Shown here: piece after piece, positions 26,474 to 34,447 of the stretch
How the letters are laid out: the number at the start of each line of letters is the position of its first letter
How positions within the stretch are numbered: the stretch's first letter is position 1
The notes under the pieces: generated by a model
Database searches by the model: none
Told to the model about the DNA's origin: nothing
What the model saw: the letters and a program-made list of their open reading frames with translations, nothing else
Translations under genes and position numbers: made by a program
Assembly (NCBI RefSeq): GCF_014930365.1
Contig: NZ_JABXWI010000001.1
Location: 321,958-385,957, forward strand
DNA: 64,000 nt
Direction of reading: 5' to 3'
From: Streptomyces caniscabiei
GTDB lineage: Bacteria; Actinomycetota; Actinomycetes; Streptomycetales; Streptomycetaceae

Positions 26474-26629
26474 ATGATCATCCTGGGCATCATTCTGCTC
26501 GTCATCGGCTTCATCGCCGGCATATCCATCCTCTGGACCATCGGGATCGTCCTGATAGCCATCGGCGCGATCCTGTGGGTCCTCGGCGCGACGGGACACG
26601 CCGTCGCCGGACGACGCCACTACTGGTGA
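26474..26629 (+). CDS. Small two-helix membrane protein, DUF6131-like
   Basis: A 51-residue protein (MIILGIILLVIGFIAGISIL...) made almost entirely of two membrane helices and ending VAGRRHYW. I recognise the DUF6131 pattern of very short Streptomyces membrane proteins, often near stress genes. AGGAGA lies six bases upstream of the ATG. Function unknown. Confidence 0.8.
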   Translation: MIILGIILLVIGFIAGISILWTIGIVLIAIGAILWVLGATGHAVAGRRHYW

Positions 26630-26985
26630 CCGGCCAGGAACCGCACCGCCAAGGGCTTGCAGGGCTCGGGGCGGAGGCCCCGCCCCCAGCCGACGCACGG
26701 CCTTCCTGACAGGGCCGGGCGCCGCCGCGCCCGGTCCCGCACCGGCGCGTGTGCCGCCCGGACCGGCACCGCCCACGCCGGAGCAGGTCGTACGCCGAGG
26801 GCAGCCGTACGCCGCCGACCGGCTCGGCGACGACCTCTACCCGTACTCGTCGTACACCATGGGCCGGAGGCAAGGTCGCCGAGTTGATCGAGCCACGTCG
26901 GGGAACCGTCGATCGACCGGTGTGTCGGTCTGCCGATACCCCCGCGGTCTTCGGCGAGGGTTTCCATGACTGGAGGGGCGGCGTT

Positions 26986-28701
26986 GTGGAGGATGTGGGA
27001 GATGAGGGGCGGTGGTGGTCGCCGGCCGAGCCGGTTTTCTGGCGGCAGGTCGTCGAGCAGCTGGGTGCAGCTCTGATCGTGACGGATCCGGCCGGACGTG
27101 TCCTCGCGGCCAACCCGACAGCCGAGCGGCTACTGGGCCGCTCCGCTGCGGCGATGCGCGGAGAGGACGCACACGACCTGCTGCACCGGGACGCGGACGG
27201 CGGCACGATCCCCCGGGAGCGGTGCCCGCTGCTGCGGGCCGTGGCCGCGAGGGCCGAGGCACGCGGGGAGGGCGACATCTGTCTGCGCGGTGACGGTCGC
27301 CTGGTCGCGCTCTCCTGGTCCGCTTCTCCCCTGACGGTCGACGGCGCCTTCATGGGCATGGCCGTGCTGTTCACCGACACCGCCGGCGACCGCAGCGCGC
27401 GTCGGGAGCGTGCGGCCTATACACGTGCTCTGGAGGACCTCACCGAGCGGCTGACGCTGGTCGCGGAGATCACCGACGTGCTCGGTCAGACCCTGGAGAC
27501 CGATGAGGCCCTCGCCCGGCTGGGCCGCCTGCTGGTTCCCCGCCTCGCCGACTGGGCGGCGGTGGACCTCCGGGTCGGTTCCGGCCAGGTCCACCGTGTC
27601 GCGGCGACGGGTCCCGCGGGCCGGGACGCCGCGCAGGAGGACTGGCGCGAGCGCCTTCCCGAGGCCGGAGAGGAGGACCAGTCCCCTCTGGTCCAGGTGC
27701 TGAACGGCGGTGATCCCGTCCTGCAGCGTGAGGCGGACGTGGCCGCACCGGCGGCCTCTGCCCTGGCCGCCGTCCACAGCCGCTTCCTGCGCGCCGCCGG
27801 CGCGGCGTCCTCCGTCACGGTGCCGCTGGGCTCCGGGCGGCAGGTCACCGGCGCTCTGACGCTGGTGCGCACGGACCCGGCACACCCCTTCGACGCCGAC
27901 GACCTGACAGTGGTGAGCGACATCGGCCGTCGGGTCGGCCTGGTCATCGACAACGCCCGCCGCTTCGGCCGCCAGCGCGCCGTCGCCGAGGCCATGCAGC
28001 GCAACCTGCTCGCCCCGCTGCCGCAACCCGGCCGGCTGCGGCTGGCCGCCCGCTACCAGCCCGCTCCGGCCGGCTCCCAGGTCGGGGGCGACTGGTACGA
28101 CGCGTTCGAGCGGAAGGACGGCACACTCGCGCTGGTCATCGGCGACGTCGTGGGCCACGACCTGACCGCGGCGGCCGGCATGGCGCAACTGCACGGCATC
28201 CTGCGCTCACTGGCCTGGGACCAGAGCGGCCCGCCCGGCGCCGTCGTCGACCGCCTCGACGACGCCATGCCCGCCATCACCACCGTGCCCATGGCCACCC
28301 TCGTCCTCGGCGTGCTCGAAGGCGACCCGCACACCGGTCCGTGGACGCTGCGGTGGACCAGCGCGGGGCATCCGCCGCCTCTCCTGCTGACGGGGGACGG
28401 ACAGGCGCAGTACCTCGAAGCGGGACAGGGACTCCTCCTCGGCGCCCCTCCGGGCACCGGCGGCAGTCGGCCGAGCGCCGCGCAGTCCCTGCCGCCGGGT
28501 TCCACTCTCCTGCTCTACACCGACGGTCTGATCGAGATCCCGGGCAGTGACCTGGACACCGGCCTCGCCCGTCTGCGCCGCCACGCCCTCGACCTCGCCC
28601 ACGAACCGCTGGACACCCTGTGCGACCAGCTGCCCGCTCGCATGCCGCCCGGCAGCACCGACGACGTTGCCCTCCTCGCCCTGCGCCTGCCGTCGCCGTG
28701 A
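26986..28701 (+). CDS. PAS-GAF-PP2C (SpoIIE-type) serine phosphatase
   Basis: A 571-residue signalling protein. GTG at 26986 is chosen because TGGAGGGG lies seven bases upstream; longer readings add non-conserved residues. A PAS sensor covers about 20-115 (ALIVTDPAGRVLAANPTAERLLG), a GAF domain about 165-320, and a PP2C phosphatase about 340-571 with metal ligands in GGDWYDAF, GDVVGHDL, TDGLIE and STDDVALLAL. In Streptomyces such phosphatases reactivate anti-anti-sigma proteins and so switch stress sigma factors on; the partner here is not in the window. No membrane segments, so it is cytosolic. Confidence 0.93.
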   Translation: MEDVGDEGRWWSPAEPVFWRQVVEQLGAALIVTDPAGRVLAANPTAERLLGRSAAAMRGEDAHDLLHRDADGGTIPRERCPLLRAVAARAEARGEGDICLRGDGRLVALSWSASPLTVDGAFMGMAVLFTDTAGDRSARRERAAYTRALEDLTERLTLVAEITDVLGQTLETDEALARLGRLLVPRLADWAAVDLRVGSGQVHRVAATGPAGRDAAQEDWRERLPEAGEEDQSPLVQVLNGGDPVLQREADVAAPAASALAAVHSRFLRAAGAASSVTVPLGSGRQVTGALTLVRTDPAHPFDADDLTVVSDIGRRVGLVIDNARRFGRQRAVAEAMQRNLLAPLPQPGRLRLAARYQPAPAGSQVGGDWYDAFERKDGTLALVIGDVVGHDLTAAAGMAQLHGILRSLAWDQSGPPGAVVDRLDDAMPAITTVPMATLVLGVLEGDPHTGPWTLRWTSAGHPPPLLLTGDGQAQYLEAGQGLLLGAPPGTGGSRPSAAQSLPPGSTLLLYTDGLIEIPGSDLDTGLARLRRHALDLAHEPLDTLCDQLPARMPPGSTDDVALLALRLPSP

Positions 28702-28751
28702 GAGCGGTGAGAGGCGTCGACGCGGGACGTGGTGCTCAGGCTCTCAGGCGC

Positions 28752-29435
28752 TCAGGTCTCGAGGACCAGGACGCGGAACGGGCCGAGCGGGGCCGTCCGG
28801 GGTGTGTCGCCTTCGATGTACCGCCACCCCCAGGACCGCAGCGCCTCGACGGTCCTGTGGTCGGAGCGGTTCACCAGCGTGACGCCGACGGCGGCACCGT
28901 GGTCGGTGAGCAGCCGTTTCTGCAGGCGCCGGGCGAGGTTCCAGGCACGGTCCTGGTTCTGCCTGCGTACACGGGACGGGACGTGGATCCCGGAGATCAC
29001 GAAGAGGCGTCCGGAGGCGGCGAGCCGGAGCAGCCGCCCCGGAAGGTAGCCGTCGAAGCCCTCCCACCAGGGACCGTCGCCGCGCACGGGGAAACCGTAG
29101 GCGCATCCCGTCAGCGCGGTGGTCTCGGCGACCAGCAACTCGAATCCCGGTCGCCGTACGTCGGCCGCCAGCCGCCGCAGGAAGTCGCCGCGGGCCTGGT
29201 TCCACGCCCAGGGGCCGCCGCCGGACGTCTCCGCGTACAGATCGCCCAGTTCCTGCAGATGGTCCTCGATCTGACGCCGGGACAGCGGACGGACACGTTG
29301 CCCCTCTCGGGGCGAGGAGCCTCGTTCCGGCCTTGACGAACTGGGCTTCCCCGTACCCGTACCGTGCCGGTCCGGGCCGGCGGGCCGCCCAAGGAGCACC
29401 GTGGTCGTCGGCGGAACCGGCACGTTCACGATCAT
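28752..29435 (-). CDS. GNAT-family acetyltransferase-like protein
   Basis: A 227-residue protein from ATG 29435; alternative starts at 29525 or further upstream are possible. The body from about residue 50 has the pattern of a GNAT subgroup common in Streptomyces: DLYAETSGGGPWAWNQARGD, PGFELLVAETTALTGCAYGF, then RRLQKRLLTDHG and VNRSDHRTVEALRSWGWRY. The acetyl-CoA loop is poorly conserved (RRQNQDRAWNLARRL), so catalytic activity is uncertain. Convergent with the phosphatase gene, 50 bases apart; divergent from the small-protein run, with an inverted duplication between. Confidence 0.75.
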   Translation of the reverse strand: MIVNVPVPPTTTVLLGRPAGPDRHGTGTGKPSSSRPERGSSPREGQRVRPLSRRQIEDHLQELGDLYAETSGGGPWAWNQARGDFLRRLAADVRRPGFELLVAETTALTGCAYGFPVRGDGPWWEGFDGYLPGRLLRLAASGRLFVISGIHVPSRVRRQNQDRAWNLARRLQKRLLTDHGAAVGVTLVNRSDHRTVEALRSWGWRYIEGDTPRTAPLGPFRVLVLET

Positions 29436-29511
29436 GAGGCAAGCCCTGCCCCGGGCACGGGCGGATCCGGCCCGGCGTCGTCGGTCGCCGAGAGCGGCAT
29501 CGGTGTCGGAG

Positions 29512-29682
29512 CCGGTGTGCGACATGCCCTCGGTGTCTTCAACCGTACTCCCGGGGCCGCGCCCCCCTTGTGGACCGACGGTGGCCTGGAACGCCGAGGT
29601 GGGTACGGCGGTGTGTCCGCTCTCCGTCGGACGGGGGCACGCGGGAGTACGGTGGACGTACCGAGGGCATGTCGCACACCGG
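29512..29682. repeat. Inverted duplication in a divergent intergenic region
   Basis: A 41-base arm at 29512-29552 is the reverse complement, with about five differences, of 29643-29682. Each arm reads outward as gggagtacggt, then accgagggcatgtcgcac. The arms flank a 90-base centre and face the divergent genes at 29435 (minus) and 29766 (plus), so each may carry the same promoter or operator in opposite orientation. Confidence 0.8.
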
Positions 29683-29765
29683 CTTCCGCGCCGGTCTCGT
29701 CCTCGGCGAGACACTTCACCGGACACCCCGCGCAGCGCGGCGGTTTCCGGAGACAGGTCAGCACG

Positions 29766-29972
29766 ATGGCCTCGGCCTTCGACACGTTCCCCGCCGCCGA
29801 CGCGTGGCCAGAGCCCGACCCGTGCAGGGCCGTACTGCTGCTCTTCACCACCAGCACCACCGGCACCACGGGTACCACCGGCACCACTGCGCCACGGACT
29901 TCACGCTCCCGTGGAACGGCGGGTCCGCTTCTCCCGAGCGCGTCTCGCGTTCGACTATCCGTCAGGCCGTGA
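29766..29972 (+). CDS. Possible small protein, 68 residues
   Basis: Starts at ATG 29766 (MASAFDTFPAADAWPEPDP) with CAGGTCAGC upstream, similar to the AGGTGAGC before the third DUF5994 gene. The N-terminal half looks protein-like, the second half is a (TGTTGTTG) run from a short DNA repeat (about 29850-29885) then basic. No family recognised. Confidence 0.3.
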   Translation: MASAFDTFPAADAWPEPDPCRAVLLLFTTSTTGTTGTTGTTAPRTSRSRGTAGPLLPSASRVRLSVRP

Positions 29973-29977
29973 CCGCC

Positions 29978-30280
29978 ATGGACATCGTCCTCACCATCGC
30001 CGCGTTCCTCGTGCTCATCGCCGGCGGAGCGTACGTGATCCACCGGCTCAACTCCGCACACGGCGAGAGGATCGCCTCGCACTCCTACAGCCGCTTCCTT
30101 CCCGGCCGCCCGGCCTCCGCCGACCGCGCCGCCGACAACACCGCGCCGCCCCCACCGGACTCCGGCCCGTCCGCCGCGCACGAGCGTCGTGACCATCGTG
30201 ACGGCGGCCGGGGACGCTTCCGACCGCGCCGCCACCGGGACCGGACCACGCACAACAAGCCGAATCTCGCAGGGCGTTGA
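29978..30280 (+). CDS. Small single-pass membrane protein
   Basis: A 100-residue protein with a membrane helix at about 4-22 (VLTIAAFLVLIAGGAYVIH) and a charged, disordered C terminus rich in Arg, His and Pro. ATG 29978; a GTG nine bases upstream is possible. No family recognised. It sits in a run of small genes with the same orientation leading into the DUF5994 genes, probably co-transcribed. Confidence 0.6.
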   Translation: MDIVLTIAAFLVLIAGGAYVIHRLNSAHGERIASHSYSRFLPGRPASADRAADNTAPPPPDSGPSAAHERRDHRDGGRGRFRPRRHRDRTTHNKPNLAGR

Positions 30281-30314
30281 GGCCGAGATGCCCCACAGGA
30301 CAGAGGTCACATCC

Positions 30315-30704
30315 ATGCACGCATCGCCCCGCCACAGCCACGGCACCGGCACCGGCACCGGCACCGGCAGCACACACGGCACGGGGGGAGATCCGCCGGC
30401 GTACGAGACCGCGCACAGTGACACCCCCGTGGGCGGAGACGGCGATCCCCCCGTAGGCGGACTCGCGGAGGTCCGCATCATCGCCGCCGGCCCCGACATC
30501 GCCCAACGGGTGGCGCAGCTGCTGCGCCGGCACTTCCGCTGCGACGAGCCACGCAGCTACCCCGCGGGCCCCGAGGGGCGCGACACCCTGCTCCATCTCA
30601 CCGTCGACACCGGGCACGTCGCCGATGCGCCCTCCGCCGAGTCGCCCTGGCTGACCACCAGCCACACCCAGGCACGGCGCGCCCACACCGACGAGCCGGG
30701 CTGA
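30315..30704 (+). CDS. Small conserved protein of the DUF5994 gene run
   Basis: A 129-residue soluble protein from ATG 30315, with AGAGG eight bases upstream. A low-complexity N terminus contains (GT)n from five CACCGG hexamers at about 30341-30371; the C-terminal 80 residues (AEVRIIAAGPDIAQRVAQLL, then LLHLTVDTGH) form a compact alpha/beta segment I have seen as an unassigned Streptomyces small protein. Function unknown. It is 63 bases upstream of the first DUF5994 gene. Confidence 0.65.
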   Translation: MHASPRHSHGTGTGTGTGSTHGTGGDPPAYETAHSDTPVGGDGDPPVGGLAEVRIIAAGPDIAQRVAQLLRRHFRCDEPRSYPAGPEGRDTLLHLTVDTGHVADAPSAESPWLTTSHTQARRAHTDEPG

Positions 30705-30767
30705 CCCCCGGCCCCACCGCACCACCGGCCGTCGTACGACGGCCGCCCGAGGACAGGAACCGTGACC

Positions 30768-31430
30768 ATGAACCCGCCCACCGGCCCAGGCCCCCCGCCC
30801 AGGGCCGACGACCGCGCCCCGGCCCGCCCGCAACGCACCTCACCGCTCCCTGCCCGGCTCGCCCTGCGCCCACCGACCTTCCCGCCCGGTCCGGTGTGCG
30901 GCGCCTGGTGGCCCCGTACCGACGACCTGATGACCGAACTGCCCGCGCTCACCGCGGCGTTCGACGCAACGCGAGGACGCGTGTCGCGCATGGCGTCCCA
31001 CCGCCACACCTGGCCGGCTGCGCCCTGCGACCTGCCGGTGACCGGGCACACGGTGAAGGCCGCGTGGTTCGCGGCCGGTTTCGACCCGCACATGATCCGG
31101 CTCTTCTCGTACGGCGTCGGACGCTGGGACCTGCTCGTCGTCCCGCCCCGGACCGATACCGCCACGGCCGCGCGGCTCATGGCCGCGGCGGCCGACCCCG
31201 CGCTCCACCTCACCGCGAGCGAGCTCCTGGCAGCCGAGCGGCGACTCCACGCCGAGGACGAGGCCGACCGCGAGCCGGGGCGGACGGAGCACTGGGAAGA
31301 CGAGGGCGGAGCGCTGAGACGCCCCTCGGCCTCACGCTCTCTCCCTCCCGCAACTGTTACGGTCCGTGACCCCCTTTTCACTTCCGCCAGGTACGCTGAA
31401 GGGACAGGAGGGCACGACGCACACCGGTGA
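30768..31430 (+). CDS. DUF5994-family protein 1
   Basis: A 220-residue protein with ATG 30768 (GTG 30762 is an alternative) and AGGA upstream. The DUF5994 pattern is present: LALRPPTFPPGPVCGAWWPR, LMTELPALT, and the late LLVVPPRTD strand followed by an alanine-rich helix. The last 60 residues are not conserved. DUF5994 proteins are small, soluble and of unknown function, frequent in Streptomyces. Its stop overlaps the next small frame by GTGA. Confidence 0.85.
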   Translation: MNPPTGPGPPPRADDRAPARPQRTSPLPARLALRPPTFPPGPVCGAWWPRTDDLMTELPALTAAFDATRGRVSRMASHRHTWPAAPCDLPVTGHTVKAAWFAAGFDPHMIRLFSYGVGRWDLLVVPPRTDTATAARLMAAAADPALHLTASELLAAERRLHAEDEADREPGRTEHWEDEGGALRRPSASRSLPPATVTVRDPLFTSARYAEGTGGHDAHR

Positions 31431-31627
31431 CGGACCGGCTTTCACCCGCGGCGCACCACGACACCGGACGGTTCGTCGCCCGGACAGGTTCCGCGTCATC
31501 GCAGCCTTTGCCGCCCGCCCGCGACACAGATGTCGTGGCACCGCGTATCCGCAGGCGACCGGCACGCAGATGCAGCCGGAACGCCACCCCACCCACCAGC
31601 GACGCAGGAGAGCGTGGCCTCACCTGA
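31427..31627 (+). CDS. Possible small translationally coupled frame
   Basis: A 66-residue frame starting with GTG that overlaps the stop of DUF5994 gene 1 by four bases. The product is basic and low in hydrophobic residues, with no recognised family. The coupling is the only support. Confidence 0.25.
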   Translation: MTDRLSPAAHHDTGRFVARTGSASSQPLPPARDTDVVAPRIRRRPARRCSRNATPPTSDAGERGLT

Positions 31628-31913
31628 CACCCGCCCCTCCACGTCACCACGGCAGCCGAGCACCGGCCGCGCCTCCCCCGGCTTCTCGTCCCGGCCTGGT
31701 GGGAGGAATCCCCTTCACCGAGGCCGAGGAACCCCGTCATGCCGTGCCCGGCACGGCGTCGACCGGGGCCAGATCGACCCCTCGGCCGCCGCCAACCGTC
31801 TCCTCGAACGCCTGGGCTGGGTGCACGACGTGCGCCGGCCCACGTCGGACCGGCTCGCCGCCCGTCGCACCTGACCCGAACCAACCGCTCCACAACCCGT
31901 CGAAGGAAACACC
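31628..31913 (+). other. Gap between DUF5994 genes 1 and 2
   Basis: No intact gene is clear. One plus frame ends at 31874 with QIDPSAAANRLLERLGWV, which reads like a real C-terminal segment, but the upstream part is low complexity and the start is unknown; it may be the tail of a decayed gene. Confidence 0.3.
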
Positions 31914-32321
31914 GTGATCACCACAGCGCCACCCTCACCGCCCTCACCGCCCACCCGCCCTCTCCTCCGCCTGCGCCTCGCGCCCCACAGCGCGCTGTCA
32001 CGTCGCCTCGACGGAGTGTGGTGGCCACATTCCTACGACCTCCTGGCAGAGCTTCCGCAACTGCTCGCCGCACTGCCGCGCGCCTGGGGGCACATCTCCG
32101 GAGTCACGGTGAACGGAGCGGCCTGGTCCGCGGCTCCTGGCCGGATGCTTGTCGCCAACCAGGTCGTACGGCTACGGAAGACGGTCGCGGCGCCCGCCCC
32201 GGACACCGTTGTCCTGCTCGCCCCCGGCCACGGCCGCTGGGACCTGCTGGTCGTGCCGCCCGGCACCACCGAGGAGGCAGCCGAGCCGATCATTGCCGCC
32301 GCGCTCAGCGACCGCGCCTGA
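31914..32321 (+). CDS. DUF5994-family protein 2
   Basis: A 135-residue, minimal-length member with GTG start at 31914 and GAAGGAA upstream. It shows LRLAPHSALSRRLDGVWWPH, LLAELPQLL, WSAAPGRM and LLVVPPGTTEEAAEPI. All features align with DUF5994 proteins 1 and 3, so the three are paralogues. Function unknown; probably one transcription unit with its neighbours. Confidence 0.87.
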   Translation: MITTAPPSPPSPPTRPLLRLRLAPHSALSRRLDGVWWPHSYDLLAELPQLLAALPRAWGHISGVTVNGAAWSAAPGRMLVANQVVRLRKTVAAPAPDTVVLLAPGHGRWDLLVVPPGTTEEAAEPIIAAALSDRA

Positions 32322-32375
32322 CCCGGCAGGAGTAGCGTGGACGCGAGGAGGGCCCCGAACAGGCAGGTGAGCACG

Positions 32376-32840
32376 ATGCCCGATCCCGACTCTGCGCCTC
32401 CGGCAGGAGTTCTGGCGGACGGTGTGCACGAATCCATGCGTCCCGGAACAGCACTCCTGCGGCTCACCACCACTCACGAACGCCGGAGCATCCTCGACGG
32501 TGCGTGGTGGCCCCGTTCCAGGAATCTCGCCGCCGAACTGCCCGGCCTGGTCAGCGCACTGACCGAGCGCCTCGGGCCGATCACACGGGTCGGCCTGGAC
32601 TCCGCGGCCTGGGACGAGATACCGACACGGATGACCGTCGACGACCGTGTGGTGCACATCGACGTCTTCTCCGTGGGCGACAACACGGCGCTCGTGACCC
32701 GAGGGGACCAGGACCACTTCTCCCTGCTCGTGGTCCCACCGGACACGCCCCCCGAGGCGGCCCGGGCCGCGATGACCGAAGCGGTCCGATCCGGCAACCC
32801 CAAGCAGGCCGAGCAGATCCTGATCGACACCAGCCTTTGA
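32376..32840 (+). CDS. DUF5994-family protein 3
   Basis: A 154-residue member with ATG at 32376 and AGGTGAG five bases upstream. It shows LLRLTTTHERRSILDGAWWP, LAAELPGLV, WDEIPTRM and LLVVPPDTPPEAARAAM. It is the last gene before the distal att-like repeat. Function unknown. Confidence 0.87.
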   Translation: MPDPDSAPPAGVLADGVHESMRPGTALLRLTTTHERRSILDGAWWPRSRNLAAELPGLVSALTERLGPITRVGLDSAAWDEIPTRMTVDDRVVHIDVFSVGDNTALVTRGDQDHFSLLVVPPDTPPEAARAAMTEAVRSGNPKQAEQILIDTSL

Positions 32841-33154
32841 CTCACTCAGATGCGGCACCATCCGGGGGGAGCCCGCCCCCACGACCGGGGGCGACGACAT
32901 GGCCGCGTCCGGACCACAGGGCTGCGGCGCCATGACCGGCAAGGTGGCCTTGTCCTGCCTACACACGTCGGCAAGACCCGGTCATCGGCGCTCGCCTGAC
33001 ACCCGCCGGCAGCTTCTACTGGACGTTTTCTCCGGATGCGCGTGAGCGAAGGCCCACGCGGGAAGGTCCCCGCCGCACGCAGCGCACCTGGAGGTCCTGC
33101 TCTCACGTCCCAGCCGCCGGGCCGGCCCCGGTTTCATCCTCCGCTTGATTCCGA
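32841..33154. other. Gap at the distal end of the island
   Basis: A 314-base stretch without a supported gene. A minus frame contains CAACGGDLPAWAFAHAHPE, possibly a remnant with one zinc-like CxxC, but nothing identifiable. No integrase is present where one might be expected. Confidence 0.35.
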
Positions 33155-33175
33155 GATTCTCGTCACCCGTTCCAT
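33155..33175. repeat. Distal att-like copy of the tRNA-Gly 3' end
   Basis: gattctcgtcacccgttccat matches 17995-18015 with one difference (T for C at 33170). The rest of the tRNA is absent. A hairpin begins five bases later, as after the intact tRNA. Confidence 0.7.
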
Positions 33176-33179
33176 CGCG

Positions 33180-33206
33180 AAGGCCCAGGTCGTAGGCCCG
33201 GGCCTT
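33180..33206. terminator. Hairpin after the tRNA 3' fragment
   Basis: AAGGCCC pairs with GGGCCTT, with two further inner pairs. It would be the original tRNA terminator if the island displaced it, and it also lies 48 bases past the end of the minus-strand HTTM gene. Confidence 0.6.
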
Positions 33207-33253
33207 CTGCCGTGCTCTGCGATCACTCGCCGCGTGCCAGAACGGTGACTGAG

Positions 33254-34447
33254 TCAGCCGTTCTTCGGTGGGGCCTCGGGGGACAAGGGCTCGGGCACGA
33301 GCGTGGCGTCGTTCCGTCTCGTGGGGAGGACGACTCGACGCTTCGAGCCGATCGCGCCGCCGGGCCCACCTTGCGCAGGCACGGCTCCGGATCCTGCCGC
33401 TCGTCCGGGGGCCGGACGCCGGCTGTCCGTCCGCCGGATCACGTGTCGGCAGAGGCGGGGCAGGAAGGTGTAGAAGCGGTCGGGAAGGAACACGGCGTCC
33501 GCGACGATCATCGCGCCGGAGAAGAGAGGCAGCCCCATGAGCACCGCGATGCCGATGTGCATGCCCAACAGCATGGCGAGAACGGGGTACTTGAGCCTGC
33601 CGAAGAGCACGAACGGGAAGGCCACCTGCAGGAGCACGGTCAGGTAGCCGCCGATCGCGACCACGAGCGTGCGCTCGTCCACGAAGTGGGAGAGCGCGGG
33701 CCAGGGCCGGAAGAGTTCGAGGTTCAGGACGTAGTGGAGTGCGGTGCCACCGCTCCAGGAAGGTCCCTGGACCTTGTACAGACCGGCTGATCCGTAGAGG
33801 AAGCAGACCTGTGCCGCGATGACGAACATGCCGCAGTTGTGCACCACCGTGACCAAGGTGGTGCGGGCATCGCGGGGTTGCCTCGCGAAGGGGCTCCTCG
33901 ACCGTTCCGGCGTGTTGCCCGCACGAACCGTCTTCAGCCTGTTTCTGCGTGCGTCCAGGGACCAGCGCCGGCCGCAGGCAGTGAGGACGAGGTAGAGAGA
34001 CATCAGCAGGACCAGGTTGTCGCCCCCGTCCGTCATGAAGATCGCCCTGGCATGGAACGAGGTCACCACGACGGCGAAGAGGACGGACAGGACGCGGGTC
34101 CGCCAGCCCAGCATGAACAGTGTGGCCGTGACGAGGGCCAGCACATAGCAGAGCTCGAAGTAGGTACGGCTGTCGGACAGGGTCAGGATGCTGAACCAGC
34201 CCGTCTGCTCGAAGAGTTGGCGCGCCAAGGCGGGCGTCCACGCGGAGCCGGGGCCCCAGATCTCGGCACGGTGCGGGAACTCGCGTAGCAGAAGGAGCAG
34301 GTAGAGCAGCCCGTAGCCGATGCGCAGCACCGACGCGGCGTACAGGGACACCGGGCGGCCGGTCAGCAGGCCCCCTGCCGCGTTGATCCGGGCGGCGATC
34401 CACCGGGCGGCGTCGGCGGACGCGGTCCTCTGCGCCTCAGTTTCCAT
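33254..34447 (-). CDS. HTTM-domain membrane protein (SdpB-like)
   Basis: A 397-residue polytopic protein with about seven membrane helices in the horizontally transferred transmembrane (HTTM) domain, related to SdpB and to vitamin-K-dependent carboxylase membrane regions. It starts GRPVSLYAASVLRIGYGLLY and includes WGPGSAWTP, LGWRTR and LYGSAGLYKVQGPSWSGG. The last 60 residues are a basic tail. It overlaps the upstream DUF5819 gene by 11 bases. In Bacillus, SdpA and SdpB mature the SdpC toxin; a similar job is inference, and no SdpC-like peptide is visible nearby. Confidence 0.88.
   Translation of the reverse strand: METEAQRTASADAARWIAARINAAGGLLTGRPVSLYAASVLRIGYGLLYLLLLLREFPHRAEIWGPGSAWTPALARQLFEQTGWFSILTLSDSRTYFELCYVLALVTATLFMLGWRTRVLSVLFAVVVTSFHARAIFMTDGGDNLVLLMSLYLVLTACGRRWSLDARRNRLKTVRAGNTPERSRSPFARQPRDARTTLVTVVHNCGMFVIAAQVCFLYGSAGLYKVQGPSWSGGTALHYVLNLELFRPWPALSHFVDERTLVVAIGGYLTVLLQVAFPFVLFGRLKYPVLAMLLGMHIGIAVLMGLPLFSGAMIVADAVFLPDRFYTFLPRLCRHVIRRTDSRRPAPGRAAGSGAVPAQGGPGGAIGSKRRVVLPTRRNDATLVPEPLSPEAPPKNG

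Larger units (their letters stand above)
18016..33175. mobile_element. Putative genomic island inserted at tRNA-Gly(CCC)
   Basis: About 15.2 kb bounded by the tRNA 3' end and a 20/21 copy of it. The distal copy is followed, like the tRNA, by CCAT and a hairpin terminator, which is what displacement of the original tRNA tail by an inserted element would leave. The content is accessory: regulators, oxidoreductases, small stress-type proteins and decayed frames. I see no integrase, relaxase or excisionase, so it is either a fixed relic or a gene block moved by a helper. The boundaries are seen; the mechanism is inferred. Confidence 0.55.
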
